A DNA stretch of 64,000 bases from assembly GCA_037783415.1 (NCBI GenBank), contig JAZGTN010000055.1, positions 372,001-436,000 of the forward strand, read 5' to 3'. The DNA is from Leptasterias polaris. Taxonomy: Eukaryota > Echinodermata > Asteroidea > Forcipulatida > Asteriidae. Numbering within the stretch: the first letter of the stretch is position 1; every line of letters starts with the position of its first letter. The translations under genes and the position numbers were made by a program. This document shows, in pieces, positions 12,191-25,583 of this stretch. Below the pieces are notes generated by a model, which worked only from the letters and a program-made list of their open reading frames with translations, searched no databases and was not told the origin of the DNA.

Positions 12191-13383
12191 CTACTGTGAA
12201 GATTCATTCCAACGGAAACACCACCCCAACAGACATGTCCGCAGCCGGAGCTGGCGTGATCCACCACAAGAAATTCCGTCCAGCCGGCGGCATCACTCCG
12301 GCCTCGACCGGCATGGCAACCAAGAAGCGCCGTGGAAATCTCCCCAAGGAAGCAGTCAACATCCTGAAGCTGTGGTTGTATGAACACCGCTACAACGCCT
12401 ACCCCAACGACCAGGAGAAGCTACACCTTGCCAGAGTCGCCAACTTGACTCTTCTACAGGTGTGCAACTGGTTCATCAATGCCAGGAGGAGGATCCTGCC
12501 TGATATGATCCGACGGGAGGGAAGAGACCCGGACAAGTTCACCATCAGCAGACGTTCACCGGGAAAGATAAACGGGCAGTCCGATGAAGAAGGTGTGGAT
12601 GAGGGACAAGGAAGTCCAGAAGAAGCCAAAGCACATGCTCGTATTAATTTAGATGAATCCTCCAGACTATCTGACAGTGGTAATGAAGCTGATACGTCAT
12701 CAATGAGTGCCAGTGGCTATGATTCACCCCCTTATGAGTCTGATGGGTACTCGGAGGGCGCCCCCTCGCCACGCCCATCTCCGTTTATTCATGAGCATCA
12801 CAAACGCACAGAATTTACTCAGAATGATCTTGTGTGCATGGAGAGGGATGTATCGAGCCCATCTCTAAGCGATGCAGGATCTACAAGTGCAGGTCGAGTG
12901 TGTAGCCCCGTATTGGCACCACCCAGCCAATACCATTCATCACCTCTCACAATGCTACCCACCTCTACCCCTCTGAACTTTCCAAATGCATACCAGTACA
13001 TCAGGGCGCCGCTGGACCTCACCTTATCCAGAGGGTCAAACTTTCCCTGTATGCCACTGGCTCACCACCAACACACCGAGTTATACCGTCACCTAAGTCA
13101 GACACAAGAGGGCGCTAAACTTCCAGTTCATAACAATGCACACGTGCCATCGTCCCAGCTGCCTTCCCAAACCCCACCACCTTCCCAAACCCCACCACCT
13201 TCTCCGCCGAGGAATCCATCGCCCCAACTACGCCCGTCACCACCGCCGACTAAGATGGAGACTGACACGTTCAGTCGGTTTTATATGCTGGTGGATGCTG
13301 CCATATCGAGACGAGAATGTGAGCAACAGGTGCCTCATGCTGGTCACTCAGGTCACTACAATCAAGCTCTTGTTTGCCTGTGA
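12191..13383 (+). CDS. TGIF: TGIF-type TALE homeobox transcription factor (large 3' coding exon)
   Basis: TGIF proteins are TALE-class homeodomain repressors that bind TGTCA sites and recruit corepressors in the nucleus, including in TGF-beta and retinoid signalling. The exon follows a clear acceptor (tract ending ACTCTACAG at 12190), so a 5' exon is missing from the model. Translation may begin at the ATG at 12235, giving 382 aa. With that start the homeodomain covers residues 30-91, with the TALE three-residue loop extension (AYP) and WFINARRR (79-86) in helix 3, followed by the family's ISRR element. PLDLT at 259-263 fits a CtBP-binding motif. A proline-rich stretch follows, then [12 protein letters not shown], matching the conserved C-terminal helix of TGIF1/2. 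The stop is at 13381-13383. The open frame upstream of 12191 is intron. The exact paralogue is not resolved. Confidence 0.94.
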
Positions 13384-13391
13384 TATTCATT

Positions 13392-13435
13392 AATAAAAAT
13401 AAAAAAAACTGACACTGTAAATTGGGACCAATAAA
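13392..13435 (+). terminator. TGIF polyadenylation signals
   Basis: Three AATAAA hexamers follow the TGIF stop codon closely, at 13392-13397, 13398-13403 and 13430-13435. The 3' UTR may therefore be very short, unless further signals downstream are used. Confidence 0.6.
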
Positions 13436-14519
13436 TGGAGAACATCGCTGTGACACAGGTACTCACACTGTGCGTAGTACAGTCCTGCCCCCGAACTGAA
13501 GGACAATACTGAAACATTGACAGTATGTGGACATCTAACCTTGTCTCCTTGTATATTCTTCCGAAATAACAGAATGCATTACAAATTAAAAATGACAAAC
13601 TCAAGAAGAGGAACAGCTTGTACTTATTAAAGTGTAAGTGGAACTATGACCCAAATGAGATAGTGGTCCCATGAGTACCAAATCAGTGCACTGTTGTTTT
13701 TTATCGACATTTTCCCTGACCTCGTTCGGTTGCCCCACCAAAAACAATTTTGTACAAAAACCATTCCAACCCTACAGTGGTTATCTACACGTCAAGTGCC
13801 TTTCTGTCAATATATTTTCTCCATTGACCAAACAATTTGTTAGCTATATATCATGTTTGAAGTCGCCCAATATATTATATTTTACCAACAACTGCTCTTT
13901 GGGTTTTGAGCTGCCCCCCTCGGCCTCTCGTCAGTCCAATTGTTAAGTGGTTGTAAATACATTGGGGTCAGCTTTCAATGTTGATTCATAATTGCCGAGC
14001 AAAATACCAGCACGGGATCAGTGATAACCAACGACGTTACATGGCAGTTTGGCTGGTGACAGCAGCCTTGTGTGCTTTACGCAGGTTATTTAAATTAGGC
14101 TACGATCTTAAATTTCGGAGACAATAAGAAGACGAACAATGTGGATTGAAGGCAAACCAAAGTAATTGACCGGTCCTTCGTTGTCGGCTTTCGTCCCATC
14201 CCGAATGCTACCTCTAGTTGTTGTTTTTTAAACCATGATGGTGCTTGTAGTTGTAGAAAACGTCCATTGGTTTAATTAAATGTCATTTAATGAAAGATGT
14301 CTCCAAACCTTAGAAACTCTCCCTTAACTGGTCAAAGCGAGTACAAGGGTTATCATGACGTCAGAAATTAAGACAAGTTTGAATGAAAATGAACCCTTTG
14401 CTTTGCCTTTGCTATATTAAGGTAAGGACTGATATTCTTTATGTGGCGGCACAAACTTGACTTTCGTACATTATTGTTCCTAATTAGTTATCGCTATACA
14501 TTTTTTGTTCTGGGTGAAA

Positions 14520-14812
14520 ACAAAATGGGACAGATCGTCTTTGTTTCTACCCCGTGTTATGCAATCAAACAAAATGGAGCATTTTAGGGCTTAGTGCCTT
14601 CCCCTCTTGGTACAATCAAACGAAATGGGGGAAACCAGGGCCTTTGTACACTCTTTGTACACTCTTTGTACACTCTTTGTACACTCAAACAAAGTGGGGG
14701 CATGCAGACTAGGGCTTTGTTTCTACCGTACCCCTCTTGGTACGATCAAACAAAATGGGGGCAGACCAGGGGTTTGTTTCTACCCCATCTTTGTACAATC
14801 AAACAATTTGTG
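14520..14812. repeat. degenerate tandem repeat with inner 11-bp array
   Basis: About four diverged units share the motif CAATCAAACAAAATGGGG followed by a TTTGTTTCTACC-like part. Inside one unit the 11-mer TTTGTACACTC is repeated four times in tandem (about 14643-14686). The open frames across it (75 and 68 codons) follow from the repetition and are not genes. Confidence 0.8.
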
Positions 14813-14821
14813 ATGCAATGA

Positions 14822-16005
14822 CCATCTTTCCTTAAACTTTAAAATCATCAAAAATTGATTGTGTCAATCAATATGCAATAGTTATACAACTTCCTCAAGC
14901 TGCCTCTGATAATTTGTATCCAGATGTCATACTTTTGCAGAAAAACGAAAGTGACATTATTGTAATTCTTGTTGAAACAATAACTATGTTATTCTTTTCT
15001 TGTCTAAAATGTTGTACAATAACAAATCCAATTTGAATTTTTCTTTTTATTGATGAATTTGCTTAATTTGCTCTAAGTCGAATTATATCTATTATTTCCT
15101 TTTTGACACTTTCCATTTTGTCTGGTTTTGGGATTTAGAATATGTTTTTAGATCTAGAAGAATGATCTTTGTGAAATATATCTGAGTTTGTAGACTGTTA
15201 TTACTGTCTCTATGTTTGAAACGATATTGGATTTAGAAAAATAAAATACTATGTATATATTTATCACTGATTCTATTGTCTTCTTTGTGTTCCCTTGTTA
15301 CAAATTACAGTCTCATATAGTACTTTAAAAGGAAATGGCAGTTTATAGTCGTCGTATATGTCCATGATACAAAAACTTATGTCGACTTTTGAAAGTTTGA
15401 ACGATTTAAACATGTTTTGCACGGTTAACTAAATCATTACACATTACATGTGATCTTTAAAATTAAAAATGGACCTGTTTCAATTATTTAATTGTATTAT
15501 CACTTTTATGACTCGAATGACAGTACTCATCCGTAAGACAAGTTGAATCACCACAAATTAATATTAAATGTCAATACAATGAAACTTTGGGAAGGTCTTG
15601 TCATTCTGCTCTACTAATCAGGCTCCTAAAGTTGATGATACCCATGCCTACATCCTTACGGACTGTGAAGTGGGTAATCCTGTTTCAGCCCCAGGATCAG
15701 GTGGCAACGTGCCCCTGATGGCAGTTGATTTGGGCAACTTGGAGTGGCCGTCCGGCCTTGTGATATTACATTAGGCGATTTCTCTTTCTTCTTTTTTAAA
15801 GTGATAAAATTGAAGACAAACAAAATTATACTATTTTTCCTCCTCGGAATCACCACTTGTAAGATAAAGATTGTGAGGTTTATGCGTCCACACTATCCGC
15901 ATTCAGTTAAAGGGGCCTATTAAAAAAATAAAACTAAAAATATGGGAAAACTGTTTTTTAAAGAAGTTACTTTATTATGTTAATAACTCTTGATGGATAG
16001 TCATC
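14822..16005. other. A+T-rich non-coding stretch
   Basis: No supported gene or recognisable element. Short open frames are isolated and lack splice sites. Confidence 0.45.
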
Positions 16006-16279
16006 CTATACAGCAATCCTTCACCGATCTTGAACTCTTGGTGGCAGCAGATACCGCCATTATTGCGGTGGTACCTGGGTGGTACTGCGCTGCCTAGCGA
16101 CGGGTTTAAGCGATTTGCAAAGTAAAAGTCCAATAACCCGCGACTGATCAAATGATCGCCGTGTAGCCCAAACCTTATACCAGTCGCTAGGCAGCGCAGT
16201 ACCACCCAGGTACACCGCAGTAATGGAGGCATATCTGCTGCCACCAAGAGTTCAAGATCGGTGAAGGATTGCTGTATAG
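16006..16279. mobile_element. foldback-type MITE with about 95-bp arms
   Basis: The sequence starting CTATACAGCAATCCTTCACC is repeated in inverse at the right end (ending 16279). Arms of roughly 95 bp match closely through CTTGAACTCTTGGTGGCAGC and GGTACTGCGCTGCCTAGCGA. A central segment of about 80 bp is unique. Ends of the form TATACAG/CTGTATA suggest a TA target site. Confidence 0.8.
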
Positions 16280-16406
16280 TATCATGACAGCCGCATGCTC
16301 AGATTAAAAAACTGTAATAATTTCCGATTCCTGTTGTAGGATCCTTCTTTAGATTACCGGTACATACACGAGTCGCTCTCTAATTACCTCTTAATTGTCT
16401 GACCTG

Positions 16407-16603
16407 AGCCCAAGTTCATAGAGCTGCTTAACCACATAAAAGTAGCTAAGCACAACAGAATAATGCTTAGTAGAATAAGATTACCGGCCAAAATACCATT
16501 TCACATGTACTTGTGACTGGTATCCTGCTAATTTTTGGCTTACTAGCAGAAAATCGTTCAGCAATATTTTTAGCTTGAGCTGCAGCTCTATGAAATTGGG
16601 CCC
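16407..16603. mobile_element. small MITE, GGGCCC-type family (copy 2)
   Basis: The ends read GAGCCCAAGTTCATAGAGCT and the inverse of GGGCCCAATTTCATAGAGCT. The length is about 197 bp. It shares AGTAGCTAAGCACAACA and AGCAATATTTT with the copies at 35608 and 39645. Confidence 0.8.
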
Positions 16604-18770
16604 AAATCGACCGACTTAATCTTAAGAATTAAAGCGTGAAATTATAATTTGAAACACTACCCTCCAAATTGTTTTCTGAAAAAATATTGTTAAAAAAATC
16701 TTTAAATACCAGAACAAAGTCAGACCAGGATTATCTATTTGTTTGCTAAGGCAATGTCGCCTTTCCCATATTTGGTCCTTGAAAAAAAGTCGAGTACAAG
16801 GGCTGACCTACATGTACACAAGGTACAGGATTTAATAGAAATTTCAGACTATCAGTTTTTAGATTTTTCCAAGGGAAAAAACGAAATCGAAAAACAGATT
16901 TTAAGTACAGTGTATATAGGAGAGAAGTATAATGCCAACTTTTCTTTGCAAGTCTTTTTAGAAAGTTGGAATGTCCATCAGATATCTTTAACATTGGGTA
17001 AACATTCTTCTAAACCAGAACAGCAGAAGCAATGACCCCGTGCATTCATTGCAGTTTCGGGGTTACAAACGTCCTAATGACGGTTCCAGAAGTATGAAAC
17101 GGTTATGCCAAATCCCCCCCCCCAAAAAAAACCCAAAAACAAATACAAATAAAAAGTTATTATTTTAATATAGCTTTTAACCTCACAAACATCGTTTCAC
17201 GAATGGTATGATAGACGTTGTCGAGTTCCCTAAACGGTAATAGCAATTTATAATGCTGATTTCCTATACACCAAATCAATTACCAGACTATGTTGTCCTT
17301 TCCTTCGAGCCTCGGTTTGATAACAGTGATTGTATGTGAGACGGCTTCACCACGATTGCTCCTATACCAGCTGTACACCAAACCTTTAAAAGACACCGAT
17401 CAGCGAGCACGAGGTGTCATTATCACGTTTATAATCCCGACAAAATACACGGGAATTCACGTGAACTGCACCTGTCTAGTGGTTACAACTGTTGACTTTA
17501 TATCAGGCACAACAGCTCGCACAGAAATCAAATCCATTGACAAAAAAAATACTACTATTGAGTCAAATTCCTCCGTGGATGACAAGCTTTTGTACTTTAT
17601 TTTGGTGTATGCGTATGTCACGTTCGTTTTGGTTGTGTAGTTTAGGCGCCAAAACCTGAGTCATTCATGCCGATGCTCCATCCAATGAAATTCAATGTGG
17701 AAAGTTCAGCTCGACCATTCACTAGTTTGTCATTGTACACTCTGTTCTTACAATCCAATTTCCACGTTGAGTGTTATGAAATAATGTGAAAACGTGACTG
17801 TGTTCAAGTGTGACAGTCGGATATGAACAGTGAATAACACTGGCTGTCAAATGCCAACAGGCAAATACTTCATCTGAACTGTTAGTGTTTGCAAAAAAAA
17901 TATATGAAAACGTGATTCTTTCAAATGTTTAAAACTTCACAAACAAACTGTTTGGGGTTGAAGGTTGTGGACCTCGTCAACGTACTTTTCACTTTCGTTG
18001 TAGTACTTTGGAGTGTGGCGTATGTAATGTCAAATGTACCGGGCTGCGGTTCCCTATTACTTAGTTTCACAAACATTATTACATGCAATAATATTTCCCC
18101 CTAACATGATAGCTGCACGGCTTATTGGAATCACAAGGGCATGATAAAGCGAACCGGATTACTGAAGCAAACTGCAGTATCACAACCCAGTCGCGCGGCA
18201 ACCATTGACAACCGTACAAACAACCATATCGTACCACCACAGAGCATACATGTACTAAACAGAATACCCAGTCAGTTTTCAATCACCTATTTAGCTAGCT
18301 GATCAATGTGAGGTGACCTGGTTCGGCACAAACTCGACAAATCCTTACTTCTCTGTGTGTAATGACAGAACACCGGAAACCGCCAATGAATAGAGATATA
18401 GATATTGGACATTGAGCGGACTGCTATTATGGAAGTAGTTTTGAGATAGAGGTGTGCCTGAAGATCCTTATCTTATAGTCCCATTCTAACCTCGTGTTAA
18501 TACGGTGTAAAATCCCATTGTAGTTGATTCCCTTCAAGTGAAATTTGTCCGGAGACTTCTTATTTCATACAATGGTTTGTACATTTTTGTACGGGGAATT
18601 TGTAGTTCGTTCATGAGTTACGATGATATTCAATCAAATTCCCCTCTGGAATGGGAAGACCAAGATGTCCGATGACGTCACGTTTCAAAATTCGCTCTGA
18701 AAGAGAATCAAAATGAGTATGACATTTACACCATTTTAACGTGAGGTTGGAGACTTGTAATTCCTATACC
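16604..18770. other. non-coding stretch, nothing recognised
   Basis: Several open frames of up to 116 codons (the longest at 17290-17640) have no homology I recognise and no splice context, so I do not call them. Confidence 0.4.
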
Positions 18771-18771
18771 A

Positions 18772-18774
18772 CCC

Positions 18775-18805
<31 letters not shown>
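18772..18805. repeat. poly-C followed by (CA)n microsatellite
   Basis: About 20 C residues run directly into a (CA) repeat of about seven units. Other homopolymer G/C runs occur near 22820, 43808 and 51639. Confidence 0.9.
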
Positions 18806-21800
18806 CTACATGTACTTTCATGAGAACCCTATTGGAAAATGGCCAACTCAAAACTGAACAGACCCAATTGCATTGGCCGCCATATTTGATGTCAAAAAAT
18901 GGAAACGTGCACGCACACATGCGCCGCGCGCGACTCTCACTCTCAACCAATGATAGCTCTTCATTGACCTCAGTCAGGGGACTGTTTTGGTGTCATGCAA
19001 GGGGTCTATATGATCTTGGATCCCCTCTTTCAAATTACTGGAAATCAATAACACATGGCCTCGAGCCTCACGGTCATTTCTTGCAAACTCATTCTGGTCG
19101 TGGTCAGCTGAAACAGTTTGCAGGAAACAATAGCTGACCTGTGACCTTAAGTTACAATTCAATCGTTGAAATTGGGTATTCATTGCATCAGGTACCAGAC
19201 CATTTTGTCTTATTATAGAGTCTCGGTTTGGTTACACTGCACAATAGACTTTGCAAGTTTCGCGCGAATTCGAACATAGACCCGACAAAGTGCGCGAATA
19301 GGACGGACCAAAGTGGTCCCAAACAACACACATGAAGACGAGAGTCTGACACTAACTTCATAATGGGCCATGTCTCGAGGAAATTGACAGTAAACTTGTT
19401 CCAGACAATCTCAAAGAAAAAATATATCCACAATAAATTTTCTTGAAGACAGTAATTAAGACACTTTTGGCAAAATACATGCTTTTCTACGGTGCTCTGC
19501 TAAAGTCACATTTTCCTTTTCCCCACAGTGCGGTGTTGGTTGCCTCCTAGTTGCCTCTACAAAGTTGTTTGTGTGAAATTGGTCCTACTTCTAAAATCAC
19601 CATACGGGATCGCTGCGTTAAGTTGCTGCCCTGGCTTGTTGTCGATAAAGATGCAAAAACAACATGGCTTAATGGAATGAACCAAGCCTTGTTATGAAAA
19701 GTTTAGTCCCCTTTTTGAGAGTTAAAAAAAAAATTAGCTGGTACTGCTACTAATAATGTAGGCCTGAAGGCTGAATGAAAAGGTAATTTTGATAAATCAA
19801 CCCAAAGAATTCCAACACATTTCCACTTTGCATTGTCGCCACCCCGTCAAACTACCAGTGCAGTGGGTCGTTGGTATTATTTATAATAGCACCTCGCTAC
19901 TTTACACTCACCGGTATTTTTCTCTCACTTTCTTAGCATCAGACAAACAGTTTGTCCGACAGGAGGGTTTATTGACACAAAAAAACACAGGGCTTTGCAC
20001 TCTCACTGGTTCCTGTAGCCATTTATATCAAAAAATCCACCACAATGATTTTCTTTTAGATGAACGCTTCTTTTCAGCCCATCAAGCCAAGCGGAGCTTG
20101 GACTTCTTTGTAAACGAGTCAAACTAACTAGAAAGATGTATGGGATTAATTTCAGCGCTTTTTGTTGTGATACCCTTTTTTTCTGAGGCGACTATTTAAA
20201 AGTACCAAGGTTAAAATGAACAATTGCTCTTTATTCATGTCAGAATTTATTACAGGTAAGTTTGTTAGCATGTAAAAAAATGTCTACTGGATAAATATAT
20301 TATTCATTCTCGTAAAAATTCAAATTTACTTTTGAAAAAAATGGCAAAAGACTGTAAGAGTTATACCTGTCATTTGTCATTTATTTACAAAACAAAAAAC
20401 CGGTTACATATCGGCAGCAGTCACAATTCGGGGCCAACTTCACTAGTCTATTTTATTTTTATTTTTTCAAAACGCAGCCATTGCTGATATTTTCCTATAG
20501 AAATTTTAGTAACCAAATCGAGGCTAATCTATACCGTTGTCTCCGTGTTTAGAGTTTGTGGCACTCATTGTTGCCGTGGTAACCTTGGAATTAGTGACTG
20601 TTTGATCAAGACGGTATACCGCACACTTTAAAAGAGTCAAATTTGAGACCTTTTAAGACCCTTTTAATGCTACCCCCAAAATTTAAGACCAAAAATAAGT
20701 GATTAAAGCAGGGGAAACAGCTATTACCCACGCACACTTTATGTTACTTTTTACATTCAGTTCATTGCCAAACTCGAAGGAAAAAAGTCTGCCTTTGAAA
20801 AGAGGACTGGAACTATTGTCATTGTGTATACAATGACACCTGTCAAAGTCATCTGTGTTTGCCGGTCAAAATGATTAACAACGAATTAAAACCACAAGAG
20901 TACACCAGTTTCCATAAAAAATAAAAAATAAAATAGATCAAGACATGAGTCGTATTACTGTTCACTTCTTTTTAATAAAGGCCTATTAGTAGTAAGACTG
21001 TGTGATTTATCATTCATAGCTGATGAAGGTCATCTGTATTCAGCTGGATTCTGAATCCATAGAATTTGAAATGTGTTTTATACATGTCCTATTTAAACCA
21101 GTATTAGGATTTGATGGTTTCGTAGAAACAGGTTTATTGAATCCTTACTATATTATTAAAAATGAAAGTAATTGTGACGATATGGAATTTCAGGGTGGTG
21201 CTCTGTGGTCCTCCAGGACTCCTGCATGCGTGCAAGGTTACAGGTTAATGGCAGTTTGTGCGAATTCCCTACCAACGCCGTGCGTTCTATTTCTAACACG
21301 GTATCAAGAAACAGGAACGAAGGGAGTTTCCGTTACTCCAGTGCTCGGCGATAAAAACGCCCAACGTGTCAGTCAAAATATCGACATTGTTGGACAAATA
21401 ATGGTATTATTGCATTAATAGTAATCCTACAGGGTTTTTATTTGGTTTGGATCTCAACTGAAAATATATGGAAACCAAAACAAAACGATGAATTGGTTGG
21501 CCCTGGTAAATGATAAAATCTCAGCCTACATGCTGTTGCTATTGTTTAGAATGTCAGCCTAACAGCAGTTTAATTCTGATGGTTTGAGCTTATATCTCAA
21601 TCACATTGCTTTTTGTCCGTCTCGTGTTTACGAGAATATAGTCAAAATAATAGTCAAAATATAGTCAAACCGCACTACTACTGAGGTTCAATAAGGCCCT
21701 GGAGAACAGTGGTGTAAAATAGACATTGCCATTATTGTTTAGCAAGTGTTGTTTGATTGTTTGTTTGTTTTGGTTTGTTTTTTAATTAACTGATTGATTT

Positions 21801-24800
21801 ATTTTTGTAATCTATCCATTTATGATTTTACAAAATTCTAAAGAGCAGTACGTGGAATAAAGACGTTGGATAAGTTCTTTTACATCTCAGCAAAGCAAGA
21901 GTGTCATGGGTAAGAAGAAGCAGAAAGCCTGGTTTCACGCTCAACTTCATCCTGATAGAGGAGGAACCAGGTCGAACATACATGTACTGATGGCACATTT
22001 TACCATGAAAATACCAGTAGAAAAGACAGATGTTGGCTACAGACCTACGGTGGGAAAGATGTTGTATCGTTGATCCCAATCATTCACCAACAAGATTAAC
22101 AATGCGCTGCTTCTGCACTCTATCTGATAAAGACAAAATGACAGACAGAAGCTCCGCCCCAAATGTGCCGATAGTTCTGGGAAAACGGATATTGAAATGC
22201 GATTTTCATCGCGATAAGTTATCTCAGTACAACTGGTTTTTAATGACAGCTTTAAAGTGACTTCTCCATTTCCAATAACTACGATTATTGACCTTATGTC
22301 TGGCTGGTCGATGCATTGCAAAAATAAAACGGTGATTTTGAGAAACGAATCGAACTTCGAAGTAAAGACATTATACGGAAGTCGAATTCAATAATGTTGT
22401 CAGGCACATGTGCACAGGACGCGATAATGGGGCTAGATAAAAATCAATTTCTCTTACAAAACTTCTCACCCATGATATCCCATTAATTGATCATGTAAAC
22501 GGTAAGAAATTCGGCACTTTTCACTGTCGTTATTATAAATATTCCTTTCTTGTCGTCGTCTCAATCTTTGTTCTCGCAAAGTCACATCGGAACCAAGATC
22601 CGTTTGAGATCCGGATAAAAGCAATGGCCGGGTGTGTGATCCCGGATCCAGACCTTTGCGAAACAAAGACCGATCTCTGCGCACGCATACGGCCACAAGG
22701 GTGTCATAATGAATGCATCAGCGCCCTCAATGGATTAGTTACAATCATTATCTAATGGAACTCCCTCTCGATCCCAATCGCTGAGGGATGAGCAAAAGTA
22801 CCGAAATTGAATAACTTGACCCCCCCCCCCCCCGTTCCACCTATTCACAAAAACTAATCTGTTTAAAATTATTATTATTATTTTTTTTCAAGACTATGGA
22901 AACGCTTGTGCAATGAATTCAGTACAGAGTGCCCACATTATTCACATGTTTATCAACATTTATGAAATGTAGCAATTGAAAACAAAACTAAGACGAAAAT
23001 TACCAATAACCTTTTCGCTTTAACTTTTCCACTCTTTTCTTTCTACGGCACTAATAATAGAGAAGGGGGGGTGTTCTGATTAACTGTGAAGTTACAGACC
23101 TGAGTAAAGCAACGGTTAAACACAACGAGGTTCAAGGCCAGTGTGAAACAAAGTTGGGGTGTAGAGGAGGGGGGTAAATTACACATTCTTCATCATCCGC
23201 CCCACATAGCTGAAACAAGTTTAAAATTCACAATCCCAGGCCTTTATGACAAGGCATTGAGTGACATCTTTTTCGGTCAGTAATTCATCAAAACAGGCAT
23301 GTTATATTTTCTGATAATATAAGCAGGATTATCTCATTTCCTACAGACACTCGGTGCACTAGGCTCTCCCAATCAGTCTAGGTCGTCCAGTGGGTAGAGT
23401 GGTTTTTATTCTTGTATCCAGCAACAAATCCTTTTATCCTGTCTTCAAATTCTTACAGGAAATCTGTTAAACGGTGAACAGTGCGTAACAATTAGCGTAC
23501 GGGCGCCACGACATCCAATGTCATACGAAAACGGCCTTCAAACATCTTCAAAACAACCAATTAACACAGCACATCACATGAATATACATCACCGGTCATG
23601 GAACATTATAGAATGACAAAGATGCCTCCAAAGTATGTTTCTATTTTCATCCTATGGGTATGGATGTGATTATGAAACTGTTCTAGAATAGCATCCATGC
23701 CGTCACAAGGTCGCCGTTGGGGCAAAAGCTGAGCCACCAACACCCTTCCAAGTTAACGTCTATCCTAAAAGGATTTCCCGATATATCCATGAAACATGAA
23801 CTGGAAAAAATAATAAGTTAAACAGTTTTCTTCCGTTGCCGGTCTGGAGAAGAAAAAAATCTCCTGGTTGTTATCTGTACCCAAATTCATGCTGTTTAAC
23901 ATGCTGTTTATGTTCTGCTTAGCAAAAATGAGCAGGGAACCTGTCAAAAATATATACATCACACTATTTTGGGCTGGTAAAATTTTTGCTGCTGAGCGAG
24001 ATTTTTCTGTTCTAAGCATTGCTTGTGCCCAACAGTTTTATGATAACTTTTCATGACAGGCATGCAATTTGCGAGAAGAAAAAAAAATTTAACTCGGAAG
24101 GCTGCTTCAGTAAATCTTAATTTAAAGCGTTAGTGCTCATGACCGGTGTCATAAGCCCTTTTCACACGACAAAAAATTACCATGGTCCCTTGCTACGAAT
24201 TTAGCAAGGGACCCTTGCTAAAATTCTCTTATAGTTTTTTTTGTCCCTGGTGGGTGTCCCCCATCATCGGAGACATCGGCTGAAAGAGGTTAATTGAAAA
24301 GAGGGCGCTATCAGACGAAATGTCTCTACAAATCGCCGCATGCCCTGTACAGAATCTCCGTGGTGACTGAATCTCCTGCCACACCGGCCCGCATCAAAGT
24401 TTCGAAAAACACTATTATGGCGAGTGTTCTGGGCAAATTTTGTTTTTCAATGTGTAATTGGGTCCGTCATTGATGACCTTTATAGCACTTCATAAAACTA
24501 AATTAATTTCCATAGCTTCAAAGCATCAATTAGTGTATTATCAATAGCTTCCGATCATTGGTTCTGTGTGACAATAGACCGTTGTATTGGGTCTAATTCT
24601 GCCGTCCATCGGTGGCACAAACACTAATGATCCGTAGGCGCCTCAGGTTGTACTCGAACCCACGACCTTCCGGTACATGACCAAACGTCTTTAGTGTCAG
24701 TAACCATGTAATAATAAAAACCATCTGGCGTCCGTTGTGACGAGAGGCGAATCTAAGACCTGTCTAGAAGATTTATGCCACATAATTTGCACACTGCCGA

Positions 24801-25066
24801 TTTATTCACAACAATGATCATGCATTTTTACAGAATGGACTAAAAAGAACTAACTTGCTTCGAATATGACTGCAGGGAAAAGTTGGTTTGAAACAAAAGA
24901 TTATAAAACTTTCCAGTCTAACCTTGTGACGGCCATGTAGACCGCATTTACAGACAACGAACGATTAAGTCATTACCCACATGGATGAGTCAAACTAGCA
25001 ACAAACAACTATGACAGCTCACGGTATGACGGGGACTTCCCCTGACATGCATTTCAACCTTAATGG
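18806..25066. other. gene-poor stretch between TGIF and gene U1
   Basis: I see no supported coding region. Open frames at 19789-20127 (112 codons) and 21023-21418 (131 codons) lack family features. A segment around 20640-20700 with repeated TTTAAGACC motifs looks like a decayed DNA transposon end. A 21-bp palindrome (centre TAGCAAGGGACCCTTGCTA) lies at 24201-24221, and a decayed tRNA-like B-box (GGTTCGAGT on the minus strand) near 24645-24655. Confidence 0.4.
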
Positions 25067-25583
25067 GACCACGTCCTACTTTACACACTAGATCTACTAT
25101 GATCTACATGTACTCTATAGTCTAGTAACTTTATTGCAACAAGTTACAACGTCATACTGTACAAATACGAGCTCTACTCTAGTCTAGTCTATTCGCAACC
25201 ACGTCCTACTTTACAACTACTAGATCTACTATGATCTACTCTCTAGTCTAGTCCTAACTTTATTGCAACCACGCTAGACTCTTAACCTTATTGCAACACG
25301 TCCTACATTACAAGATCTACTCAAGTCTAGTCTTAACTTTATTGCGACCACGCTAGACTCAACCTCAATGCAAACACGTGTTACTTAATACTATATCTAC
25401 TTTACTGTTTAGTCTCAGGTCCTACTTTACTATAGGTCTACTCTAATCTAGTCGTAACTTTATTACGACAAGGTCCTACATAAATTGCGATCACGTCCAT
25501 CCTTACGAGATCTGATCTAGTCTAGTCTTAACATTATTGCGACCACGTCCAACTTTACTAGATCAACTCAGCAGTCTAGTTGG
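25067..25583. repeat. degenerate minisatellite of about 50-75-bp units
   Basis: Roughly eight diverged units alternate ACGTCCTACTTTAC, AGATCTACT, CTAGTCTAGTC and TAACTTTATTGCGACCACG. Units vary in length, and some are shortened to ACGCTAGACTC forms, so this is an old array. No coding or element ends are apparent. Confidence 0.8.

Noticed and set aside
21023..21418. 131-codon plus-strand open frame
   Set aside because: The residues show no family pattern and the frame is isolated in a gene-poor region.
24590..24660. Minus-strand tRNA gene
   Set aside because: A B-box-like GGTTCGAGT is present, but the acceptor and D-arms do not pair; at most a decayed tRNA-derived fragment.
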